From: an uncultured SAR116 cluster alpha proteobacterium
GTDB lineage: Bacteria > Pseudomonadota > Alphaproteobacteria > Puniceispirillales > Marisalimonadaceae
Direction of reading: 5' to 3'
DNA: 64,000 bases
Assembly (NCBI GenBank): GCA_902622875.1
Contig: CACNRW010000007.1
Coordinates: 1 to 64,000, forward strand
The translations under genes and the position numbers were made by a program. Positions 57,296-64,000 of this stretch are shown here, piece after piece (the stretch's first letter is position 1; every line of letters starts with the position of its first letter). The notes under the pieces are model-generated. The model did not search any database and was not told the DNA's origin. It saw only the letters and a program-made list of their open reading frames with translations.

Positions 57296-57898
57296 TTATT
57301 CTTTTTTATCCTCTTCAGTTGGTGCTTCTGCTGCTGGTGCCTCTTCAGCTGGTGCTGGTGCTGCTGGTGCCTCTGCTGCTGATGCTTCTTCAGCTGGTGC
57401 TTCTTCAGCTGGTGCTTCTGCTGCTGATGCTTCTTCAGCTGGTGCCTCTGCTGCTGATGCTTCTTCAGCTGTTGCTACTGGTGCTTCTTCAGCTGGTGCT
57501 ACTGGTGCTTCTTCAGCTGGTGCTACTGGTGCTTCTTCAGCTGGTGCTTCAGCTGCTGAAGCTAATTTTTCAGCTGCCTCTGCCTCTCTTTCTTTTCTTT
57601 TCTTACCTGGAGCGCTTTTGATAGGCTGGTCTCTAATTACTGGTGCTTTTACCAAACCATCTGAGGACAACATTTTTGCAACCCTTAGTGTAGGCTGTGC
57701 TCCTTTTGATATCCAGTATTTTACTCTTTCTACATCCAATACAAGTCTTTCTGCATGATCTTTAGCCACCATAGGATTGTAAGAACCTAATCTTTCAATA
57801 AACTTTCCATCTCGTGGAGATAAAGCCTCGGCAACTACAATTTTGTAAAAAGGTCTCTTTTTAGCCCCACCTCTAGATAATCTAATTTTTAACGCCAT
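57296..57898 (-). CDS. rpsP: 30S ribosomal protein S16, with repetitive C-terminal extension
   Basis: Residues 1-85 are a normal S16: [39 protein letters not shown] and [17 protein letters not shown]. Residues 86-112 are Lys/Arg-rich, and 113-195 consist of repeated Ala-Pro-Glu units (PAEEAPVA three times, then [14 protein letters not shown] units), ending in a charged EEDKKE. Extensions of S16 occur in other Alphaproteobacteria, but the tandem DNA repeats here suggest length changes readily. The tail is probably disordered and outside the S16 fold. Confidence 0.96.
   Translation of the reverse strand: MALKIRLSRGGAKKRPFYKIVVAEALSPRDGKFIERLGSYNPMVAKDHAERLVLDVERVKYWISKGAQPTLRVAKMLSSDGLVKAPVIRDQPIKSAPGKKRKEREAEAAEKLASAAEAPAEEAPVAPAEEAPVAPAEEAPVATAEEASAAEAPAEEASAAEAPAEEAPAEEASAAEAPAAPAPAEEAPAAEAPTEEDKKE
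57314..57556. repeat. Tandem repeat tract inside rpsP
   Basis: About 240 bases encode the rpsP tail as imperfect tandem repeats. A 24-base unit (plus strand GCTACTGGTGCTTCTTCAGC and four more bases) is repeated about three times near 57474-57545, and 30-base units with GCTGATGCTTCTTCAGC recur before it. The tract is visibly richer in G+C than its surroundings. Such tracts can change length by slippage or recombination. Confidence 0.85.
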
Positions 57899-57927
57899 TT
57901 TTTTTCCTTGTATTAAATTAATTAAGT

Positions 57928-59451
57928 TTATCGTCTTTTCTTTGATGGTTTTCCGCCCAAACCAGGTAAGCCAGCACCACCAAACCTATTCGCCATATTT
58001 CCTATATTAGGCATATTTCCACCCATCATTTTTTGCAATTCAGCCATCCTATTTGCATCCATAACTGGAGATTGACTTTCTGAAACTTGTTCTGAATTCG
58101 AGCTTCCACCCCCTAACGAAGACATCATATTTTTTAAACCACCTAGGCCACCCATTTTACCCATTTTTTTCATCATACGGGCCATATCTTGTTGCTGTTT
58201 TACAAGTCTATTTACATCAGAAACAGCTGTCCCTGATCCAAACGCAATTCTTTTTCTACGTGAAGCATTTAAAAGAGCAACATTAATTCTTTCCTTCTTA
58301 GTCATTGAGTAAATAATAGCTTCTTGTTTTGAAATAGCTTTATCGTTGAAATTATTTGCTGCCATTTGTTTCTGCAGTTTACCTATGCCAGGTAGCATTG
58401 ACATAACACCACCTAAACCACCCATTTTTTTGAGTTGTCCAATTTGCTTTAACATATCATTCATATCAAAACTGCCTTGAGACATTCTTTTCATCATATG
58501 GGCAGCATCTTCTTCAGCAATAGTTTCTGCTGCTTTTTCAACTAATGAAACGACATCACCCATGTCTAAAATCCTGCCAGCTGCTCTATCTGGATAAAAT
58601 GGCTCTAATCCGTCTAATTTTTCAGAAACACCAACAAATTTTATGGGACAACCCGTAACCGACCTCATAGATAACGCTGCACCACCTCTTGCATCACCGT
58701 CAGAACGAGTTAACACCACACCTGATATTTTAATTAATTCTGAAAATGCTTTAGCAGTTTGAACAGCGTCCTGACCTGTCATTGCATCAGCAACTAATAA
58801 AGTTTCCGATGGATTTGATAGTTTAAAAACTTCTTGAGCCTCTGACATCATGGCTGTATCCAAAGTCGTCCTTCCAGCAGTATCAAGAATCAACACATCT
58901 ATTGCTTGAATTTTTGATGCTGCCATTGCTCTTCTAGCTATTTTTTCTGGACTCTCCCCGTCTATCTCAGGTAGCACTAAAACCTCAGCTTGCTCACCTA
59001 GAATTTTAAGTTGTTCTCTTGCTGCTGGCCTATAAATATCAAGAGAAGCAAGCATTACTTTCTTTCTTTTTTTAGATTTTAAATGTAATGCTAACTTGCC
59101 CGCTGTTGTAGTTTTACCTGAACCTTGAAGGCCAACTAATAAAATAACTGCTGGTGGAGCATGATCAATTAGAAGTTCTGATTCATCTGATCCAAGAACT
59201 TCAATTAGTACGTCATTTACTATCTTTATAACTTGCTGACCAGGAGTGACAGATCTTAATACTTCTTCGCCTACTGCTCTAATTCTGACCTTGTCAATGA
59301 ACTCTCTAACCACTGATAAAGCAACGTCAGCATCCAATAGAGCTGCACGAACTTCTTTTAAGGCTGTGTCAACGTCACCTTCAGAGAGAGCGCCCCTTTT
59401 GGTAAGCCCTTTAAAAACATTTCCAAGTTTATCTGTTAAGTTTTCAAACAT
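57928..59451 (-). CDS. ffh: Signal recognition particle protein Ffh
   Basis: A 507-residue SRP GTPase. N domain, then G domain with [15 protein letters not shown] (P-loop), [22 protein letters not shown] and [13 protein letters not shown]. The C-terminal M domain is rich in Met and Gly ([18 protein letters not shown]) and binds the signal peptide and 4.5S RNA. The frame opens at 59505, but the ATG at 59451 ([16 protein letters not shown]) matches the family start. No 4.5S RNA gene is seen here. It follows ftsY. Confidence 0.97.
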   Translation of the reverse strand: MFENLTDKLGNVFKGLTKRGALSEGDVDTALKEVRAALLDADVALSVVREFIDKVRIRAVGEEVLRSVTPGQQVIKIVNDVLIEVLGSDESELLIDHAPPAVILLVGLQGSGKTTTAGKLALHLKSKKRKKVMLASLDIYRPAAREQLKILGEQAEVLVLPEIDGESPEKIARRAMAASKIQAIDVLILDTAGRTTLDTAMMSEAQEVFKLSNPSETLLVADAMTGQDAVQTAKAFSELIKISGVVLTRSDGDARGGAALSMRSVTGCPIKFVGVSEKLDGLEPFYPDRAAGRILDMGDVVSLVEKAAETIAEEDAAHMMKRMSQGSFDMNDMLKQIGQLKKMGGLGGVMSMLPGIGKLQKQMAANNFNDKAISKQEAIIYSMTKKERINVALLNASRRKRIAFGSGTAVSDVNRLVKQQQDMARMMKKMGKMGGLGGLKNMMSSLGGGSSNSEQVSESQSPVMDANRMAELQKMMGGNMPNIGNMANRFGGAGLPGLGGKPSKKRR

Positions 59452-59586
59452 TTTAATACCAAATCTAATATTCAAACCACAATTACGCCCGTGCTTGAAA
59501 CTCAAGGACGTGCGCTAATAATCTTAATAAATAAATATAAAGATGAATTACAAAAATTTAGTATTTAAGTCAAGTTAAAGTAATCT

Positions 59587-60525
59587 CTATATTTCATCTA
59601 GGCCAGCTAATGCTCTAGAAAAAGAAGTAGCTTTAAAAGTTTGAAGATCATCTAATCCCTCTCCAACGCCAACAGCATGAATTGGAATTTTGTAACTTTC
59701 AGCTAATGAAACAACAACCCCACCTTTTGCACTACCATCTAATTTAGTTATTATCATCCCCGTTAAACCAATTGCTTCATTAAAACTTTTTAGTTGGGAA
59801 TGTGCATTCTGTCCAACAGTTCCATCTAAAACAACAACTTTTTGATGAGGGGCATTTTTATCTAATTTACTCAGTACCTTGCATGTCTTAGTAAGTTCTT
59901 CCATTAAGTCTTTTTTATTTTGTAATCTTCCAGCAGTATCTACAATAACAATATCCTTACCCTCATTTTTTGCTAATTGCAGAGCTTTAAATGCAACAGC
60001 AGCAGAGTCTCCCCCATCTACACCAGAAACTACATGTGCACCAACTCTTTTGCCCCACGTTTTTAATTGTTCTACCGCTGCAGCTCTAAATGTGTCTGAC
60101 GCCGCCAAAACTACTGTTTTATTTTGAATTCTAAATTGTTCAGCTAATTTAGCGGCAGTAGTAGTTTTCCCAGATCCATTTACACCCGCTAAAAAAAGTA
60201 CATGAGGTTTAGAAGTTATATTTTCAAAAAGATTTTTTTCACATGGTAATAAAATTTGTTCAATTTCCGAAGCTAATGTTTTGGCAACATCTAATTTTTC
60301 TACTTCTTTATTTTTATTTAATTCAAATTTTTGGTCTTTAATTTTTTTTGTTATTCTAGCTGCCACTTCAATACCAAGGTCAGCTAAAATCAATTGATCT
60401 TCTATGTTATCAACTGTTTCTTGATCGATACTTTTTTTTCCAGTTATTGAAGCTAGAGCATCTTCTACTTTTGATGCTGATTTACTTAATCCTGTTTTAA
60501 GTTTTTTAAACCAATTTAGTGCCAT
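59587..60525 (-). CDS. ftsY: Signal recognition particle receptor FtsY
   Basis: A 312-residue SRP receptor GTPase. An N-terminal amphipathic segment (LNWFKKLKTGLSKSASKV) replaces the long acidic A domain of E. coli FtsY and would be enough to bind the membrane. The GTPase has [37 protein letters not shown] and TKLDGSAKGGVVVSLAE. It guides ribosome-nascent chains to the translocon. Short FtsY proteins are usual in many Alphaproteobacteria. It is 18 bases after mtaB. Confidence 0.96.
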   Translation of the reverse strand: MALNWFKKLKTGLSKSASKVEDALASITGKKSIDQETVDNIEDQLILADLGIEVAARITKKIKDQKFELNKNKEVEKLDVAKTLASEIEQILLPCEKNLFENITSKPHVLFLAGVNGSGKTTTAAKLAEQFRIQNKTVVLAASDTFRAAAVEQLKTWGKRVGAHVVSGVDGGDSAAVAFKALQLAKNEGKDIVIVDTAGRLQNKKDLMEELTKTCKVLSKLDKNAPHQKVVVLDGTVGQNAHSQLKSFNEAIGLTGMIITKLDGSAKGGVVVSLAESYKIPIHAVGVGEGLDDLQTFKATSFSRALAGLDEI

Positions 60526-60542
60526 GAATCTTCACTTGTGAT

Positions 60543-61835
60543 TTAATTGAAAACATTACCAACTAATCCTTCGGAATTTACATCTACTATTTTTGTAGAT
60601 ATAATTGAACTATCCTTTACAACATCGTTCAATTTAACCTTTGAAAAATTTGAGGCGTGACCAACTGAGTTTTTCTCTATCAGAACATTTTGTATTGTAC
60701 CAATTTGATTTTCAAGGAAAATTTCATGTTGTTTCTTTGCTAAATTCCTTAAATCTTTAGCTCTTTTTTTTATATCAACACTTAACACTTCAGGCATTTT
60801 TGAAGCTACAGTATTATCTCTTTTTGAATAAGGAAAAACATGGACAAAAGTAATATTTGCTTCTTTAATAAGTTTTATACTTTTATTATGAGCGTTTATA
60901 TCTTCAGTTGGAAACCCAGCAATGAAGTCACCACCAAACACAATATCACTACGTCTTCTTTTAGCTTCATTTACAAAATTTATTACATCTCTATATAAAT
61001 GTCTTCTTTTCATTCTTTTAAGGATTAAATCGTCACCATGTTGAATTGATAAATGAATATGAGGCATTAACCTTTGTTCATTTTCAAAAGCATCCATTAA
61101 TTCAAAATCAACTTCGGCAGGGTCAAGCGAAGAAAGTCTAAGTCTGGGGAGATTAGGAATGTTTTTTAGTATTTTTTTTACCAATAAACCTAAACTAGGC
61201 TTCCCAAAAATATCGTTGCCCCAAGAAGTTAGATCAACTCCTGTAAGAACAACTTCTTTTATACCATTATCTATAAGTGAATTAATAGAAGTTATTACAT
61301 TTTGGGTTGAAACTGATCTACTTGGTCCTCTTCCAAATGGGATAATGCAAAATGTACATCTGTGGTCACAACCGTTCTGAACTTGGATAAAACCTCGTGT
61401 GTGTTTGTTAAATGACTCCACAAGATGTTCAGATGTTTGTTTTACTTGCATAATGTTTTGAACAAAAACTTTATTATTATTTTCAAGATTTATACCTACA
61501 TCAAAATTACCCCAAAATTTATCGTCAAGTTTTTCTCTGTTACCAATAACAAAGTTAACTTCAGACATGGAACTCCATTTCTCTGGATTTATTTGAGCTG
61601 CACAACCAGTTACTAAAATTTTTGCAGCAGGTCTTTTTTTTTTAACTGACCTTATTGCTTGTCTAGCTTGACGCTCTGCTTCACTAGTAACTGCGCAAGT
61701 ATTGAAAATTATTAAATCACCATGCCCGTACTTACTAGCATGATCACTCATAACCTGGCTTTCCCAAATATTTAATCTACAACCAAATGTTTTAATCTCA
61801 GGTGATGAATTCTTATTTCTAGATTTTATTTTCAA
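60543..61835 (-). CDS. mtaB: tRNA t6A37 methylthiotransferase MtaB
   Basis: A 430-residue radical-SAM enzyme. The N-terminal Fe-S cysteines are Cys19, Cys47 and Cys78, and the radical SAM CxxxCxxC is Cys156/160/163 in GCDHRCTFC. The C-terminal TRAM-like domain is short. It adds a methylthio group to t6A37 of tRNA. The start is TTG at 61835, directly after the dapF stop, with AGGTGA in the dapF end as ribosome-binding site. Confidence 0.93.
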   Translation of the reverse strand: MKIKSRNKNSSPEIKTFGCRLNIWESQVMSDHASKYGHGDLIIFNTCAVTSEAERQARQAIRSVKKKRPAAKILVTGCAAQINPEKWSSMSEVNFVIGNREKLDDKFWGNFDVGINLENNNKVFVQNIMQVKQTSEHLVESFNKHTRGFIQVQNGCDHRCTFCIIPFGRGPSRSVSTQNVITSINSLIDNGIKEVVLTGVDLTSWGNDIFGKPSLGLLVKKILKNIPNLPRLRLSSLDPAEVDFELMDAFENEQRLMPHIHLSIQHGDDLILKRMKRRHLYRDVINFVNEAKRRRSDIVFGGDFIAGFPTEDINAHNKSIKLIKEANITFVHVFPYSKRDNTVASKMPEVLSVDIKKRAKDLRNLAKKQHEIFLENQIGTIQNVLIEKNSVGHASNFSKVKLNDVVKDSSIISTKIVDVNSEGLVGNVFN

Positions 61836-62648
61836 TTAATCACCTATTATACCTTCATATACTTTTTCTGTTTCACCAGAAAGTGTTACGGTTCCATTGT
61901 TTAACCACTCAATAAACAAACTTCCACCATCTAGGATAATTTTATTTGATTTAGAACTTTTATTTTTTTTAAAAGCTGCGACTAATGAAGCACATGCTCC
62001 TGAGCCACAAGCCATAGTTATACCTACACCTCTTTCCCATACACGCATTCTTATTGTTTTATCATCTAAAACACACACAAACTCTATATTTGTTAATTCA
62101 GGAAAATTTATATTTTTTTCTAGGCGAGGACCAACTATATTTAGATCTAAACTTTCAAGTTCATCTATGTTTTGCATAAAGACAACAGCGTGCGGATTAC
62201 CCATAGATAAACAAAAAGCTTCAAACTCGTCTAACAAAACCTTTTGGGTATTTTGTTCTCTTGATAGTGGAATATCCTTCCAATCAAATTTAGGTTCACC
62301 CATGTTAACTGTTACCAGATTATTATTTTTTGTACATGGCAAATTACCCGTAATACTTTCAATATTCAAAGAATTCAAATTATCTCTTTTCATTAAATAG
62401 TCTGCAACACATCTTGTACCATTTCCACATGCTCCAGTTTCTGAACCGTCTGAGTTGTACATGGTCACCTTAAAATTATGCGATTTCGCAGTATCTTCAA
62501 CTATTAGAACTTGATCACAGCCAATCCCAAGTCGTCTATTACTAATTTTTTTTATAAATTTTGTATCATGTACAATTAAGTCTTTAATATTGTCAAAAAT
62601 AATAAAATCATTGCCCAACCCATGCATTTTAATAAATGGTATTTTCAA
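61836..62648 (-). CDS. dapF: Diaminopimelate epimerase
   Basis: A 270-residue enzyme. It has IKMHGLGNDFIIFDN at the N-terminus, the two catalytic cysteines in ACGNGTRCVADYL and ACGSGACASLVAA, and WERGVGITMACGSG. It makes meso-diaminopimelate for lysine and peptidoglycan. The frame opens at a TTG at 62684 inside the end of xth, but AAGGA seven bases before the TTG at 62648 gives MKIPFIKMHGLG, which matches homologues, so I use that. Confidence 0.96.
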   Translation of the reverse strand: MKIPFIKMHGLGNDFIIFDNIKDLIVHDTKFIKKISNRRLGIGCDQVLIVEDTAKSHNFKVTMYNSDGSETGACGNGTRCVADYLMKRDNLNSLNIESITGNLPCTKNNNLVTVNMGEPKFDWKDIPLSREQNTQKVLLDEFEAFCLSMGNPHAVVFMQNIDELESLDLNIVGPRLEKNINFPELTNIEFVCVLDDKTIRMRVWERGVGITMACGSGACASLVAAFKKNKSSKSNKIILDGGSLFIEWLNNGTVTLSGETEKVYEGIIGD

Positions 62649-62673
62649 AAATTTTTCCTTATAATTTTTACTA

Positions 62674-63459
62674 CTAAATATCAATTTCTACAATAATTGG
62701 GACGTGATCAGAGGGTCTTTCCCATGATCTAGTATCTTTATAAATAACACCAGATTTAACTTGTGGAAATATTTTTTTAGATACCCAAAAATGATCTAAT
62801 CTTCTTCCTCTATTTGAGACTTCCCAATTCCTACTTCTATAAGACCACCAAGAATATAATTTTTCATTACTTGGAATTAACTCCCTCATTACGTCAGCCC
62901 ATTCACCAGTTTGAATAATATCTATTAAAGTCGATGTTTCTATTGGTGTATGAGAAACTACATTCAACAGTTGTTTATGTGACCAAACATCATGCTCTAA
63001 AGGTGCTATGTTTAGGTCTCCTACTAAAATTTTATTTGTTTTTTTGTATTTTTGAAAATAATTTTTCATTTCGTTCAAGAAAGAAATTTTATGATTAAAT
63101 TTCGGATTCTTATAAATGTCAGGTTCATCACCACCAGCTGGGATATAAAAATTATGGAGTTCTATATTTTTATTTAGTTTTACTGAAATGTGTCTAGTAT
63201 CATTCTTCCCACACCAATTTATAAAGTTTTCATCTTCAAGTTTAAAATTAGATAAAATTGCCACACCATTATAAGATTTTTCTCCTCGATAATTTTGATA
63301 TTTTAATCCAATGTTTTCAAATTCTTTGGTGGGAAAATATTGATCTGGTGTTTTAGTTTCTTGGAGGCATATAATATCTATATCACATTCTCTTACAAAA
63401 CGAAGAACCTGTTCTAGACGTAACCTAATAGAGTTTATGTTCCAAGTCGCAATTCTCAC
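62674..63459 (-). CDS. xth: Exodeoxyribonuclease III
   Basis: A 261-residue AP endonuclease/exonuclease. RIATWNINSIRLRLEQVLRFV, IICLQETKT (metal-binding Glu), LVGDLNIAPLEHDVWSHKQLL (Asp and Asn), RRLDHFWVS and the final PSDHVPIIVEI (catalytic Asp-His) define the family. It repairs abasic sites and removes 3' blocks. The start is GTG at 63459 with GAGGA upstream. It is the first gene of the minus-strand block. Confidence 0.95.
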   Translation of the reverse strand: MRIATWNINSIRLRLEQVLRFVRECDIDIICLQETKTPDQYFPTKEFENIGLKYQNYRGEKSYNGVAILSNFKLEDENFINWCGKNDTRHISVKLNKNIELHNFYIPAGGDEPDIYKNPKFNHKISFLNEMKNYFQKYKKTNKILVGDLNIAPLEHDVWSHKQLLNVVSHTPIETSTLIDIIQTGEWADVMRELIPSNEKLYSWWSYRSRNWEVSNRGRRLDHFWVSKKIFPQVKSGVIYKDTRSWERPSDHVPIIVEIDI

Positions 63460-63521
63460 TCAAAATCCTCTTCAACATATTTTAATTTTTTTTAGAACTT
63501 TAAAATGCAATACCTATCAGC

Positions 63522-63549
63522 AATATAAATAATAATAAATGAAACTCAA
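63522..63549 (-). promoter_or_regulatory. Possible promoter of xth and the downstream block
   Basis: On the minus strand TTGAGT (63544-63549) is followed after 16 bases by TATATT (63522-63527), about 63 bases before the xth GTG. It is the best sigma-70-like pair in the gap upstream of the 25-gene array, but the base composition makes chance matches likely. Confidence 0.3.
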
Positions 63550-63633
63550 TAATAATTCTTATTGTTGATCCTTAATGTTTTTGCAAATATTGTTAAATTA
63601 TACTTCATGGAACACCTAATCATTTTAGCGATA

Positions 63634-63668
63634 TTTGAATCTTAAAAATTTATTCAAAAATTTTTTTT
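63634..63668 (+). terminator. Hairpin with T-tract, terminator-like
   Basis: TTTGAAT (63634-63640) pairs with ATTCAAA (63652-63658) across an 11-base loop and is followed by eight T residues (63661-63668). The shape is that of a factor-independent terminator on the plus strand, but the stem has only one G-C pair. No plus-strand gene precedes it, so it would act on a leader RNA or short transcript. Confidence 0.3.
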
Positions 63669-63796
63669 AATTTATTTTATTTGATTGCTAAAAGACTCAC
63701 AAAACGAGATCTAAATATATGATAAACATTGAAAAAATAAATTTTGAAGTTACTCACCATATTTACATGTCAACAATTTTAAATTATAAATAGTTT

Positions 63797-64000
63797 ATGA
63801 TAATACGTGGTATGAATGAAACAAATATATGGGATTATGAAAATGCTTTTTATTGGTATTCTTCACCCACTAGATTAAATAAACTTCTTGCTCACTTTGA
63901 ACTTTACAAATCAATAAGTGATCTTCCTGGTCATATATTAGAGTTTGGAGTTTTTAAAGGGGTATCTCTAATAAGGCTTGCTACATTTAGGTCAACTTTA
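63797..64000 (+). CDS. Sugar O-methyltransferase-like protein, 3' end outside window
   Basis: The frame is open from ATG 63797 to the window edge (68 residues); Met6 at 63812 is the other possible start. The sequence contains YSSPTRLNKLLAHFELY and then LPGHILEFGVFKGVSLIRLATF, the motif I of TylF/MycF-type class I SAM methyltransferases, which methylate sugar hydroxyls. The catalytic part lies outside. If right, it is the first gene of another surface-polysaccharide locus. Confidence 0.72.
   Translation, partial: MIIRGMNETNIWDYENAFYWYSSPTRLNKLLAHFELYKSISDLPGHILEFGVFKGVSLIRLATFRSTL

Larger units (their letters stand above)
63460..63796. other. 337-base gene-free gap
   Basis: Between xth (minus) and the right-edge gene (plus). 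It is very AT-rich. It holds a possible xth promoter (63522-63549), a hairpin with T-tract (63634-63668), and a 24-codon frame at 63719-63793 that I do not support as a gene. No tRNA or other RNA gene is recognised. Confidence 0.7.

Noticed and set aside
57319..57621. Leucine-rich open frame on the plus strand
   Set aside because: It is the complement of the Ala-Pro-Glu repeat tract of rpsP; the repeat creates a stop-free opposite frame.
63719..63793. 24-codon plus-strand frame before the methyltransferase gene
   Set aside because: Too short, with no ribosome-binding site and no recognisable sequence.

Overview
The window is AT-rich, gene-dense DNA from a streamlined alphaproteobacterium. 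It is most like the free-living marine lineages (SAR11 or HIMB59/AEGEAN-169 type), though sequence alone cannot settle the clade. Two things point there. The order xth-dapF-mtaB-ftsY-ffh-rpsP-rimM-trmD-rplS-leuCDB-asd ... sdhCDAB-zapE-mdh-sucCD-sucAB-lpd joins blocks typical of Alphaproteobacteria. Intergenic spaces are also very short: many genes abut or overlap by a few bases, and convergent genes share stop-codon bases. I see no rRNA, tRNA, CRISPR array, insertion sequence or prophage.

Left part (1-13.7 kb): a cell-envelope region of mixed orientation. It holds an SAM-methyltransferase-like gene cut by the window edge, an L,D-transpeptidase divergent from an AmpG-type permease, glycosyltransferases (GT25, GT4 and a DXD-type enzyme), an O-antigen ligase-like protein, and galE-gmd-fcl (UDP-galactose and GDP-fucose supply) coupled to an EamA transporter. 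Inside it lies an overlapping pair of dehydrogenases (TcuA-like flavoprotein and D-2-hydroxyacid dehydrogenase).

13.7-19.2 kb: pyrE, a gamma-glutamyltransferase-family hydrolase, an AlaC-like aminotransferase, a small membrane-anchored protein and an amidase. Then 19.2-25.1 kb is a seven-gene minus-strand operon: GT2, rfbF, rfbG, a C-methyltransferase, a 3,5-epimerase, a reductase/epimerase and a hexapeptide acetyltransferase. It predicts a CDP-activated, C-methyl-branched 6-deoxyhexose for the surface glycan.

25.3-36.9 kb: a GldA/GldF/GldG/DUF4340 ABC-type complex, an acyl-CoA dehydrogenase, a VOC protein, an MFS exporter, htpG with a heat-shock-like promoter, a beta-hydroxyacid dehydrogenase, a class II aldolase and an SMR transporter.

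36.9-63.5 kb: twenty-five consecutive minus-strand genes run from xth to lpdA. They cover DNA repair, lysine and leucine synthesis, tRNA modification, the signal recognition particle and its receptor, ribosomal proteins, succinate dehydrogenase, malate dehydrogenase, succinyl-CoA ligase and the whole 2-oxoglutarate dehydrogenase complex. The most unusual feature is in SucB: the peripheral subunit-binding domain lies before the lipoyl domain instead of after it. After a 337-base gap a second sugar-methyltransferase-like gene runs off the right edge, so another surface-glycan locus may begin there.
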